Below are positions 9,377-17,274 of a stretch of DNA of 36,708 bases, in pieces. Below the pieces are notes generated by a model. It was not told the DNA's origin. It searched no databases and worked only from the letters and a program-made list of their open reading frames with translations. Within the stretch, counting starts at the first letter, position 1. Every line of letters starts with the position of its first letter. The DNA lies in contig JAUCGG010000029.1 of NCBI GenBank assembly GCA_030378015.1, forward strand, positions 1 through 36,708, in the 5' to 3' direction. Both the position numbers and the translations under genes were made by a program. This DNA is from Desulfococcaceae bacterium HSG8 (GTDB lineage: Bacteria > Desulfobacterota > Desulfobacteria > Desulfobacterales > 4be13).

Positions 9377-11421
9377 CAGGTTTCAGGTTTCAGGCTGAAG
9401 CCCACAACCGTCACATCATCCTGTCTTTCAATATTTCCCTTGTGTTTGTTAAACACTTCAACAAGGACAGCCTGCTGGTCTCTGAAAGGCAGATTACTGT
9501 TTTCCCTGAGCAATTCCTTGAAACGTTTGTTGCCGAAACTGCTTCTCCCGAAACGGCTGCGCTCATTTTTACCCATCTGATCATGAAATCCGTCGCTTGC
9601 CAGATAGAAACGCATCTCTTTTCGGATACTGATTGTGTGCTTGGTAAAATCAGCATCCAGATCGGATCTCCGATAACCTATACTTCTTTTATTTCCTTTG
9701 ATAACATTCAGTTTGCCATCATTAATATAAATCAGCGGTATCATAGCACCTGCAAAAGTCAGAATTTTCTCTTTCAGGTTAACAAAACATAAACCCGCGT
9801 CCAGCCCGTCATCTGATGAAGTTTCCTCTGTATCCTGGTGAAGCGTAGTTTTGACGATAAAATTCAATCGCTTCAATACCTCAGCAGGATCATGACAGGC
9901 TTCGTCTTTTATAACTCTTACCAGCGCGGAATAAGCAATCATGGTCAGGAAAGCACCGGGGACACCGTGGCCTGTGCAATCAATGACTGAGATCACAAAC
10001 CCGTCTTCAAAAGTATCTGTAAAGAAGATATCGCCGCCGACAATATCCCTGGGCATCCACAGGAAAAAGCTGTCCGGAAGATAGGTTTTTATAATCTCCG
10101 GATTCGGCAGCAGGGCTTTCTGTATCATCTGGGCATATTCGAGGCTATCCACGATCTTTTCATTGGCGGCTTCAGCAGCTTTCCGGGCGATTTCTGCCTT
10201 TTCCTTGGCTGCTATGATGTTCCGCTCGTGCCGGCTCAGAATACTGACCGTAAAATAGGCGATCAGAGCCGAGGAAAGCAGACACCCTCCGCATATCACG
10301 ATTAATATGAACCTGCTGGCTTTTGTATTTTCCGAGGTATCGGTATGCAGGCGGTTTAAATCAGCCTGAACCCCGGCAACGAGCCTGTTGATCTCCTTTG
10401 TCATATTTGTGGCGACCCGGTGTGCTCCTGAGAGTTCTTTACTGATATGCCTGTTGTTGGAAATCACTTCACGCTGTATTTCAAAGATACTGCTTTCCCC
10501 TTCGTCAAACGCGGCGATGCGTTTATCTATCTCATCCACATTGCCGGCAAGGATGGGATTCCGCTGGGCCAGGGCACCTTTCCGGAACACAGCGGCAGCA
10601 TGACGAAATGACGAAAAGGATTGCTTAAATCGGCTATGAAGATCCGTAAGTGTTTCCATCCTGTCCACGTCCGAAGCAGTGATGAGCAGGCTGACCAAGA
10701 GGTTCCCCTCTGCCTTGATATCCGAGGCATACCCCATCTCCTTCATAGCGCTGTCTGTCAGTTCGGATATGGATTTTCGTATAAGCTTGCTGGTTTCTTT
10801 GTAAGATGCGTCTTTGTCGTCTGATTTTAAAAGCTTTTTAACGGACGAAATGCTGCGCCGGGCAGCGCGCTTTCCGAACAGGCTGGTCAGCGATGAAGTT
10901 CCATATAAAAGCGGACTGACGGTATCTACAAGATCATTATGGAGTTTCCGGATTTCCGTCAGAAGGGAGCGAAGGCGTGCCTTCAGCACAAGCTGCCGGC
11001 GGGTATCCCTGTTCAGGTGATATAAATTCTCGGCAATTGCTTCACTGTTCATACTGATTCGGAAAATCAGTTCCTCATCTGTACCGCTGCCCTGTTTAGC
11101 GAGAAAATAGACGCCCTCATTAATGTCATCAATCAGTTCGGTAATTCGTTCCTCAGTTCGCAGGACTTCTTCCTCATTTTCGGAAGTTATAAGAACAGGT
11201 GCGGTGGCAGCCAAGAGCGCGCTGCGTTCGGACAAACGCATTGCCGCTATCATTTCAGGAACCGTTTTGCCTGTCGTATTATCGGTGACTTTTCCCAACT
11301 GATTGAAAGAGTACAGTGCAACACCGGTGGAGAAGAGAATCAGCAAGCTGATTACAAAGAATGCCATGTAAAGCCGGACTTTTAGTGTTTTCAGCCAGTT
11401 TAAAAGCATGATCCGCAACAT
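9376..11421 (-). CDS. Membrane SpoIIE-type phosphatase with TorS-like sensor region
   Basis: A 681-residue protein. TM1 is near residues 15-37. A long helical periplasmic region follows (about 38-365) with the MRLSERSALLAATAPVLITS pattern seen near the start of TorS-type sensors. TM2 is at 371-395, then a short coiled coil (EKAEIARKAAEAANEKI) and DSLEYAQMIQKALLP leading into the PP2C/SpoIIE catalytic domain. Likely metal-binding acids are Asp464 (VGGDIFF), Asp481 (VIDCTGHGVPG) and Asp610/Asp614 (DGFHDQMG). By family, such enzymes dephosphorylate a serine/threonine on an anti-sigma antagonist or similar partner; no such partner is in the window. The upstream co-directional gene encodes a ribose-type binding protein, echoing the TorT-TorS pairing. 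No clear ribosome site precedes the ATG at 11421. Confidence 0.88.
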   Translation of the reverse strand: MLRIMLLNWLKTLKVRLYMAFFVISLLILFSTGVALYSFNQLGKVTDNTTGKTVPEMIAAMRLSERSALLAATAPVLITSENEEEVLRTEERITELIDDINEGVYFLAKQGSGTDEELIFRISMNSEAIAENLYHLNRDTRRQLVLKARLRSLLTEIRKLHNDLVDTVSPLLYGTSSLTSLFGKRAARRSISSVKKLLKSDDKDASYKETSKLIRKSISELTDSAMKEMGYASDIKAEGNLLVSLLITASDVDRMETLTDLHSRFKQSFSSFRHAAAVFRKGALAQRNPILAGNVDEIDKRIAAFDEGESSIFEIQREVISNNRHISKELSGAHRVATNMTKEINRLVAGVQADLNRLHTDTSENTKASRFILIVICGGCLLSSALIAYFTVSILSRHERNIIAAKEKAEIARKAAEAANEKIVDSLEYAQMIQKALLPNPEIIKTYLPDSFFLWMPRDIVGGDIFFTDTFEDGFVISVIDCTGHGVPGAFLTMIAYSALVRVIKDEACHDPAEVLKRLNFIVKTTLHQDTEETSSDDGLDAGLCFVNLKEKILTFAGAMIPLIYINDGKLNVIKGNKRSIGYRRSDLDADFTKHTISIRKEMRFYLASDGFHDQMGKNERSRFGRSSFGNKRFKELLRENSNLPFRDQQAVLVEVFNKHKGNIERQDDVTVVGFSLKPET

Positions 11422-11428
11422 TTTATCT

Positions 11429-11685
11429 GTCAGTTTTCAGTTTTCAGTCGGCAGTCAGCAGTTGGCAGTCATCAGTCGCCAGTCAGCAGTCAGCAGTCGC
11501 CAGTCAGCAGTCGGCAGTCAGCAGTCGCCAGTCGCCAGTCAGCAGTCAGCAGTCAGCAGTCAGCAGTCGGTTGCAACTGGCAACTGCCGACTGGCAACTG
11601 CCGATTGGCAACTGCCGATTGGCAACTGCCGACTGCCGACTGGCAACTGCCGATTGGCAACTGCCGACTGCCGACTGGCAACTGC
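11429..11685. repeat. CAGTCAGCAGTCGCCAGT / GGCAACTGCC array
   Basis: About 150 bp of CAGTCGGCAGTCAGCAG-like units followed by about 110 bp of units of the form GCCGATTGGCAACT and GCCGACTGGCAACT. The second block is largely the inverse of the first, so a long imperfect hairpin is possible. It fills the space between the binding-protein stop codon (11691) and the phosphatase start (11421). Open frames through it are repeat artefacts. Confidence 0.9.
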
Positions 11686-11690
11686 CACAA

Positions 11691-12647
11691 CTACTTGATA
11701 AGCCCATTGGCGCGTAAAATGCTTTCCGCATTGGTCTTATCAATGGTTTTTGTGGGCAGTGTGACCCGCTTTTCGATGGTTTCGCCTTTCAGTAGTTTAA
11801 GGGCCTGGCGAACTCCCTCGTCACCCGGGGTTTTATATAGGAAGGTTGCAGTCAGAATCCCTTCATGTACCCATTTTACCCCTTCAGCCGGAATCCCGTC
11901 AATGCCGAGAAAAGCTGTACCCTTCTCGCGCTCCACATCTTTGGCAGCCATATATGCACCGTAAGCCATGGGATCATTGTGAGCATAGACCAGATCAATT
12001 TTGTCATGTGCATCCAGGGCCTCGGCCATGATCTCATAACCCATGTCCTGTTTCCAGTCCCCGTCATTTGGCTTGGTGATCATTTTAATCCCCGGTTCCT
12101 TGTCAATGATATCGTGAAACCCTGAATAGCGATCATGCGCCGGAGTGGAGGAACTGCCGCCCCATATTTCCACTACATTGCCCTTTGCCTTGCCAGTTCC
12201 CCCGAGAAACTTCACCGCGTATTTGCCGGCAGCCCGGCCAATCAGTTTATTATCGCCGCCGATGAACTGGGTATAGCGGTCATTCACCAAGTCACGATCC
12301 AAGACAAAAACCGGGATTCCGGAATCAAAAGCTTTATTAACCATCGGCGTCAGTTCCGCGGCCACCTTGGGCGAAATCAGGATGGCATTGACACGCATTT
12401 TGATAAATTCCTCAATATCCGCAGCCTGCTTGGCTGCATCATCCATTCCGTCACGGACAATCAGTTTTACTTCAGGATGTTTATCCGCCTCATCCCTAAG
12501 CTCTTTATTAAACAAGAGCCGCCACGGTTCGGTTGTTGTGGCCTGGGAAAATCCGATGACAATTTTTTTCTCATCTCCTGCAGAAGCCGGCACCAGGAGA
12601 GCCAGGCATAGTGCTGTCAGAAAAAAAATCCGTATCCATGTCTTCAT
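11691..12647 (-). CDS. Ribose/YtfQ-like periplasmic sugar-binding protein
   Basis: A 318-residue periplasmic binding protein of the Peripla_BP_4 type. Residues 1-23 form a signal peptide (LALLVPASAG). Next come KIVIGFSQATTTEPWRLLFN, the DDAAKQAADIEEFIKMRVNAILISP segment, IPVFVLDRDL, FIGGDNKLIGRAAGKYAVKFL and the DLVYAHNDPMAYGAYMAAKD loop, all in the order expected of YtfQ/RbsB-like proteins. A strong AAGGAGGA site precedes the ATG. No sugar-transport ATPase or permease is nearby. The next co-directional gene, 270 bp downstream, is the TorS-like phosphatase, so this protein may present a bound ligand to that sensor, as TorT does for TorS (inference). Confidence 0.88.
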   Translation of the reverse strand: MKTWIRIFFLTALCLALLVPASAGDEKKIVIGFSQATTTEPWRLLFNKELRDEADKHPEVKLIVRDGMDDAAKQAADIEEFIKMRVNAILISPKVAAELTPMVNKAFDSGIPVFVLDRDLVNDRYTQFIGGDNKLIGRAAGKYAVKFLGGTGKAKGNVVEIWGGSSSTPAHDRYSGFHDIIDKEPGIKMITKPNDGDWKQDMGYEIMAEALDAHDKIDLVYAHNDPMAYGAYMAAKDVEREKGTAFLGIDGIPAEGVKWVHEGILTATFLYKTPGDEGVRQALKLLKGETIEKRVTLPTKTIDKTNAESILRANGLIK

Positions 12648-12720
12648 AACACAATCCTCCTTATTTTTAAAATTAAAGCAAAGAAACCCGGTAGTTCACA
12701 ACTTCATGCTTCATGTCCGA

Positions 12721-13407
12721 GGAGTGCAAAGCTTGCTTTGTAAGTATCAGCAGATCGAAAAGTTTACGGTAAACCTTGTAATCAGTGGATTCCGGGTTAA
12801 AATTAAAAAACATCGGCATCCTTCACAGAAGATAAAAAGTAGTTTACACTTTTTCAGGTTGTAGAACAATTTTTCAAATTGTTTTAAACGGGCGCATTTA
12901 CAACCTGGGGGAGCAGTCCCGGAGGGACGACTGAAAATAGCCCGGCAATTCATTGCCGGGGCGGATGTCCCCCGTTTTTTCAGTCCCGGAGGGACGGCTG
13001 AAAGCTTTTCAGTCGTCCCTCCGGGACGTGATGATCCGGAATCTCACCCGGCAATGAATTGCCGGGCTATTTTCAATCGTCCCTCCGGGACTGAAAATCA
13101 GGGTGTGTCCCACCTCCACCTGCGAAACTGAAAAAACGGGATGTTTTCCTGTTCCGGTCGGGCGCGGTCAGAAGTGCCGCCGAGGCCGGTTCCGGAATGC
13201 AACTGTCCGAAATTATATGCGGCAGCTATCAGTCTCCGATACTTCTGTTCACACCCGGTCCGGGCCGGAAATCTCTGCCCGGAATGACATAATGGGGGAG
13301 GTGGGACACGGTGGGACACACCCGAAAATCACTCCCCTAACTTGTAAATACGCCCGTTTTAAACAATTTGAAAAATTGTTCTACAGACAAAGCAAGCTTT
13401 GCACTCC
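12721..13407. mobile_element. Composite inverted-repeat element, 687 bp, non-coding
   Basis: Outer 20-bp inverted ends GGAGTGCAAAGCTTGCTTTG (12721-12740) and its exact inverse (13388-13407). Just inside the left end is ATCAGCAGATCGAAAAG (12746-12762), the terminus of the element family also seen at 15.2, 27.6 and 36.5 kb, then GGATTCCGGGTTAAAAT as in those copies. An inner pair of 34-bp inverted arms (12861-12894 and 13351-13384, one mismatch) encloses further CCCGGAGGGACG and CCCGGCAATTCATTGCCGGG hairpins and a GGGGGAGGTGGGACAC stretch. No convincing gene is inside. The remainder of the 911-bp gap is the heptamer array at 13439. Confidence 0.7.
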
Positions 13408-13438
13408 GCAGGGTCAAAAATTCTGAGTCTCATCACGC

Positions 13439-13558
13439 ATCACGCATCACGCATCACGCATCACGCATCACGCATCACGCATCACGCATCACGCATCACG
13501 CATCACGCATCACGCATCACGCATCACGCATCACGCATCACGCATCACGCATCACGCA
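13439..13558. repeat. CACGCAT heptamer array, about 17 copies
   Basis: Perfect tandem CACGCAT units ending directly on the stop codon (TTA at 13559-13561 on the plus strand) of the family-1 binding protein. It is the same unit as the 9206-9376 array 4 kb away. No CACGTTT variants here. It is a strong candidate for length variation between strains. Confidence 0.95.
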
Positions 13559-15022
13559 TTACAACCCCATAGAAGAACGATAAATTGCCAACTGCTTATC
13601 CCGCCCGAGTTTGTCAGTAATCTTTTCCCATTCAGCAGCAACAATATCCAGCCCCTCCTGAACACCGATCTCATGATTCAGAATCCGAACCAACTGAACT
13701 TCCAACGCCTCTGTATAATTATGAAACCCGGGGATACGGAGATCCGGTGCAACATGCGGCGAATCAAGGCTGGCTCTCAGGACAGCAAGATATTCCGAGG
13801 CGGCTCGTCTTGAAAACGCGCGTGTCCACGCGTCAATGTTTGTAAAATGAGAAAAACGATAAGGATTGACGCCTGTACCGCTGGTGACAACATCATGAAG
13901 GCTGTTCTTCGGGCTTGCATACCACATGATGTAATCCCAGGCAGCCTGTTTCTTTTTGCTGTTTTGGGGTACGCTTCCCACCCATCCGCCGAATGCAAGG
14001 AAGGGTGCTTTGTGAGGGGAATCGGCCTTGTCCCATTTGCCTGTTTTGTAATTCCATATTTCGCGGGTTCCCGGGAGGACAAAATATCCGACTTTGCCGA
14101 CCACCGCAGATTGTTCGGAATCCGCTGTAATCTGTGCGGTATCACCCCATTCTGTCGTCATCACTGCCTGTCCGCTGGCAAAGGCTTTCCGCATTTTCTG
14201 AAGGTCATAGTTCTTTGAACCCGGGGGGCAGAATTTCAGAATAGCGGCATATTCCTGAACTGCCCGCACCCATCCGGAGTTGTTGACCTGGGCCTTCATG
14301 TTGTCCGGATTGAAAAACTGCGCCCCGGGATGATCCGGATGATTGGTATAAGCCGAGGCCCGGCTGAAAACATCCCAGAATGCCTGGCCTCCCCGGGCAA
14401 ATACTTCGGTTGCGCCGTAAAGTTTTTTGCCATCCGGGCCGGTTCGCCCTGTAAAAAATTCGGCAATATCCGCGTATTGCTTCCAGGTGTCGGGCGGGGT
14501 CAGATCATATCCGTATTTTGCTTTGAACTCCTGGCGGTTTAGCGTGCCTTCAAAAAGGTCTTTTCGATAATACCCGTTGAACAAGTCACCATCAATGGTA
14601 ACCGCGGCCCATTTGTCATCCCACTGCATCAGCCGCTCACGATAGGTATCGTGGATATCATCAAAGGATTCATCTTCCGTCAGTTCTTCGGGAAGTTCTG
14701 ACAAATACGGGAAAAAATCTCCTGCCCAGGCCGGTGCATAGAAAATTACGTCGTACTTTGCTTCTTTTGCTCCCAAACTACCCATAAATTTTCCGAAAAG
14801 TTCCCCGAAAGGGTATTTCATGATTCTGACCTTCCCTCCGGTTTCTTTTTCCCATGTCTTTGCATGAGCCGTTGCCGGGCTTCCGATAGCAGGTGCATCC
14901 ATCACGCCGACAATGATTTCCACCCCGTCGAAACGTTTGTTATCGGCAGCGCCCGCACCGGGTACCCGCAAGAATAAAAGCATTACAATAAAAAACATCG
15001 CCGTAACTTTCATAACTTTCAT
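13559..15022 (-). CDS. Family-1 extracellular solute-binding protein
   Basis: A 487-residue secreted binding protein. Residues 1-25 form a signal peptide (MLLFLRVPGAGAAD). Then come VEIIVGVMDAPAIGSPATAH, HAKTWEKETGGKVRIMKYPFGELFGKFM, YDVIFYAPAWAGDFFPYLSELPEELTED and the typical PPDTWKQYADIAEFFTGR segment. In the C-terminal lobe are AFASGQAVMTTEWGDTAQI and FLAFGGWVGSVPQNSKKKQAAWDYIMWYASPK. This is the SBP_bac_1 (PF01547/PF13416) pattern of sugar or polyol binding proteins. A strong AAGGAGGAGG ribosome site precedes the ATG. Two further Met codons follow closely but this start keeps the signal peptide. No permease genes (the usual two) are present. It opens the minus-strand sensory group. The downstream binding-protein gene lies 911 bp away, separated by the composite element, so co-transcription is uncertain. 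Confidence 0.88.
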   Translation of the reverse strand: MKVMKVTAMFFIVMLLFLRVPGAGAADNKRFDGVEIIVGVMDAPAIGSPATAHAKTWEKETGGKVRIMKYPFGELFGKFMGSLGAKEAKYDVIFYAPAWAGDFFPYLSELPEELTEDESFDDIHDTYRERLMQWDDKWAAVTIDGDLFNGYYRKDLFEGTLNRQEFKAKYGYDLTPPDTWKQYADIAEFFTGRTGPDGKKLYGATEVFARGGQAFWDVFSRASAYTNHPDHPGAQFFNPDNMKAQVNNSGWVRAVQEYAAILKFCPPGSKNYDLQKMRKAFASGQAVMTTEWGDTAQITADSEQSAVVGKVGYFVLPGTREIWNYKTGKWDKADSPHKAPFLAFGGWVGSVPQNSKKKQAAWDYIMWYASPKNSLHDVVTSGTGVNPYRFSHFTNIDAWTRAFSRRAASEYLAVLRASLDSPHVAPDLRIPGFHNYTEALEVQLVRILNHEIGVQEGLDIVAAEWEKITDKLGRDKQLAIYRSSMGL

Positions 15023-15152
15023 AGTGCCTCCTCCTTGGTTGATAATAATTTAACTTCATTAATATAATGAAAAACCCCCGGAATCTGATTTTCAAATTAC
15101 CCGCTCCTGCTGTATTTGTCAATATGAACCTGATTGACAGACTGACTTTTTC

Positions 15153-15352
15153 TGATTATCAGTAGATCGAAAACTTATGCGGAGGGTGGATTCCGGGTTA
15201 AAATCGGGAAAGATCCGTTTTCCGCTTTTCCCCGGAATGACAGTATGTTAAATTGTCATTCCGGGGAAAATTAAAAACGGATGTTTTTTAATTTTAACCC
15301 GGAATCCACTGTTTAACGGGGTTTACCGGAAACTTTTCGATCTACCGATTTT
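15153..15352. mobile_element. MITE-like hairpin element, copy A
   Basis: Inverted ends ATCAGTAGATCGAAAACT on the left and ACTTTTCGATCTACCGAT on the right. The interior is itself palindromic: GGATTCCGGGTTAAAAT near the left and ATTTTAACCCGGAATCC near the right, with TTTCCCCGGAATGACA in the middle. It is closely similar to the interior of copy B at 27597-27862. It lies upstream of the solute-binding protein gene and could affect its transcription. No coding content. Confidence 0.75.
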
Positions 15353-15413
15353 AGCTGGCTTCAGCCTGACTTCGGTGTGAGTTCAGTCGAACGCTTTCGC
15401 TTTCTGTCTCGGA

Positions 15414-15484
15414 AGGGCGTATTTATAAGTTGGGGGAGTCGCTTTTATTGTCCCGTAGGGACTGAAAATTACTCCCCCAACTTA
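15414..15484. repeat. Inverted repeat GGGGGAGT ... ACTCCCCC
   Basis: AAGTTGGGGGAGT (15427-15439) pairs with ACTCCCCCAACTT (15471-15483) around a GTCCCGTAGGGAC hairpin. The flank GGGCGTATTTATAAG resembles motifs inside the 12721-13407 element (GGGCGCATTTACAA and, inverted, TTGTAAATACGCCC), showing a shared dispersed repeat. Confidence 0.6.
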
Positions 15485-15586
15485 GGGTTGAGAAAAAAAT
15501 AAAATGTAATTCTTTTATTGGACTTTGGCAATTCGGCGAAGCATCGCATTTGGTAAGACCGGCTGTTTCCGAATCCGGGGCATAAA

Positions 15587-15693
15587 TTAAGTACCTGTGC
15601 AAAAGTTTTGTAACATTTTTCTGATATCTCATTCTGAATTTTCAGGTTTTCACAAGCTCGGAAATGTTACAAAATTATTGATCAGGTACTTAA
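15587..15693. mobile_element. 107-bp element with about 31-bp imperfect inverted ends
   Basis: TTAAGTACCTGTGCAAAAGT plus TTTGTAACATTT on the left is matched, inverted, by AAATGTTACAAAAT plus ATCAGGTACTTAA on the right. It is short and non-coding with long terminal inverted repeats, so MITE-like or a REP-type hairpin. Only one copy is visible in the window. Confidence 0.5.
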
Positions 15694-15720
15694 GCAGAGT
15701 CATACCTCGTAATGAGAAGC

Positions 15721-15920
15721 ATACGATTTTGCTTATTTCGGCTCAGCAGTTCCGAGTCCCTGTTTCAAAGGGATTGCATTCTTCTCCGAATTGCCAAAGT
15801 CCGGTAAAACCGGACTTTGGTAATTCGGAGAAGAATACGATTTTGCTTATTTCGGATCAGCAGTTCCCGATCCCCTGTTTCAAAGGGATTGCATTCTTCT
15901 CCGAATTGCCAAAGTCCGGT
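15721..15920. repeat. Two 85-bp direct repeats around an inverted segment
   Basis: Unit 1 (15721-15805) and unit 2 (15835-15920) are nearly identical, beginning ATACGATTTTGCTTATTTCG and ending in GAATTGCCAAAGTCCGG. The 28 bp between them are an inverted copy of the unit end. A degenerate inverse fragment (GGACTTTGGCAATTCGGCG) lies at 15521-15540. The array ends six bases before the transposase remnant. Confidence 0.8.
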
Positions 15921-15925
15921 TTCAG

Positions 15926-16567
15926 TCAATTTGGATAAAGAGTATAATTCCATGAAGGATTAATATCATGTCGTTCAATATTCAAATTTTCTAAATTCTC
16001 TTTCGAAGCTTTTAAACCTTTTTCATAATGTTTCTCAACTAAACTCGCATTGACTTTCAAACCGGTTTTTGTCTTTGTTCGCAAAGTATATTTAAGAACT
16101 GTTTCATAATCGGTTAACGGAGTTCCTCTCCAATTCTTACTAATCTCACTAAATAAACGATGTTCAATCGGATTCCGCTTTGAAGCTCCGGGCGGATAGT
16201 GACATACAGTTACATTCAGTCCGTATCTTTCGCATAATATTTCCTGAAGTTTTACCTTCCGCATATGCGGTCTGTAACCATTGCTTCCTCCCGCATCTGC
16301 AACAATTAATAAATCTTTTTTGTTACGATATGTTTTAATACCATCGTTTACCCACCATCTTTCAACAGATTCAACCGCAAATTCCGGTGTGTCTCAGGAT
16401 AGTATTTTATTGCCTTCCTTCAGGAACATACCTATTGAAACATAACCTTTGTTTTCCTGTCGGTCATAAACACCGTACAAAGCAGCTTTCCCTTTGGCAT
16501 ATGTTAAAAAATCATGATCATTTGTCAGATCTGCCTCACGCTTAAATCTTGTTCCGGGTTTTTTACC
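15926..16567 (-). pseudogene. ISAzo13-like transposase remnant, N-terminus lost, internal stop
   Basis: Read on the minus strand the frame gives, in order, KKPGTRFKREADLTNDHDF, GKAALYGVYDRQENKGYVS, then an in-frame TGA (16394-16396), then DTPEFAVESVERWWVNDG, LLIVADAGGSNGYR, VTVCHYPPGASKRNPIEHR and a tail ending PSWNYTLYPN. The ADAGGSNG and HYPPGASKxNPIEHRLFSEISKNW motifs and the SWNYT end are those of ISAzo13-family DDE transposases. The first half of a full-length enzyme is absent and the internal stop breaks the rest. The only intact piece, from 16264, is a 112-residue C-terminal fragment and is unlikely to be functional. Confidence 0.82.
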
Positions 16568-16668
16568 CGCTCCAGTTTTTCAATATACATGGTCTTGTCC
16601 ACAAAATACGCGTTTTCCCGGACAAGCTCCTCATAGCCTGCTATGCCGTATGGTATATTTCTTTTCAT
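16526..16668 (-). pseudogene. 5' end of an AAA-ATPase-like (PF09820) gene, truncated
   Basis: An ATG at 16668 starts a 47-residue frame: MKRNIPYGIAGYEELVREN, then AYFVDKTMYIEKLERVKNP, after which similarity stops and the frame soon ends at TGA 16526-16528. The YGIxxYEELVxENxYFVDKTxYIEKLE pattern is the start of the AAA-ATPase-like/PD-(D/E)XK family, whose members are normally several hundred residues long. The break (about 16565) coincides with the truncated start of the transposase remnant, which is read in another frame of the same strand. So this is a gene start cut by an insertion or deletion. Confidence 0.65.
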
Positions 16669-16714
16669 GCCTGTTATCCGTGCTTCACGACAATTCTTTT
16701 TTTAAGGTGATTTC

Positions 16715-16967
16715 CGCACATGCGGGGGATTTGTCAATCCCCCCGCGAGCATCATGGGGGCTTCTCCTGCGGGATTTGTCCCACGCAAGCATCGGGGGCC
16801 TTCTCCTGCTCGGTTCGGATTGGCAAATCCGAACCCCGCACATGCGGGGGATTTGTCAATCCCCCGCGAGCATCATGGGGCCTCCTGCGGGGATTTGTCA
16901 ATCCCCGCGAGCATCGGGGGATCCCTTCTCTTGCTTGGTTCGGATTGGCAAATCCGAACCCGAAGCA
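16715..16967. repeat. CACATGCGGGGGATTTG-type dispersed repeat cluster
   Basis: Repeated modules GCACATGCGGGGGATTTGTC, CCCCGCGAGCATCATGGGG and GGTTCGGATTGGCAAATCCG, in two to three copies. The same modules appear at 21710-21795 and 23053-23130, sometimes inverted. Frames through the region are repeat artefacts. From 16968 to 17092 is AT-rich sequence without a recognised feature. Confidence 0.75.
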
Positions 16968-17092
16968 TCTGCTGATGATATTATATATCACATTTATGTC
17001 AACCTGATTATACTAATTTCAATTCATATTTGATTTTTATTCTGATAAGGTGTAAACATGATAAAAAATCTGCAAAAAAATTCTGCCGGAAC

Positions 17093-17177
17093 TGTAGGGT
17101 GGGGTTTACCCCACCAATAGTTATTTGTCAATTATTTCAAGAAAATATTCATCGGTGAGGTAAACCCCGCCCTACAT
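17093..17177. repeat. GTAGGGTGGGGTTTACCCC hairpin
   Basis: TGTAGGGTGGGGTTTACCCC on the left and GGTAAACCCCGCCCTACA on the right form a long stem around an AT-rich loop. It is a divergent member of the GTAGGGTGGGG hairpin group seen four times at 21.8-23.5 kb and, in another version, at 28414. Confidence 0.7.
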
Positions 17178-17212
17178 GAAACGGGAATACAGGGATAAAA
17201 AAATATAAATAC

Positions 17213-17243
17213 TTTCCTTTTCTTATCCCTTTTTCCTGTAGTT
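17213..17243. repeat. 31-bp direct repeat, left copy, before the kinase gene
   Basis: TTTCCTTTTCTTATCCC followed by TTTTTCCTGTAGTT. The copy at 21187-21217, beyond the end of the kinase gene, matches at 30 of 31 positions. The upstream ACAGGGATAAAA at 17190 can pair with part of it. Confidence 0.75.
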
Positions 17244-17274
17244 CTGCAGAGGGCACAAAAGGAAAACCGACATA

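Noticed and set aside
9173-9580. Long plus-strand frame rich in HASRITH repeats
   Set aside because: It is produced by the CACGCAT heptamer array, which lacks stops in that strand by chance, and continues antisense into the phosphatase gene.
11408-11964. Plus-strand frames through the CAGTC/GGCAACTGCC array
   Set aside because: Encoded only by the array and by antisense of the binding-protein gene.
9206-13558. Possible CRISPR array
   Set aside because: Units are 7 bp with no unique spacers, and no cas genes are present.
13368-13583. Plus-strand frame over the second heptamer array
   Set aside because: Same repeat artefact; no start signal or non-repeat content.
16650-17033. Short proline/serine-rich frames in the 16.7-17.0 kb gap
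   Set aside because: All derive from the dispersed CATGCGGGGG repeats.
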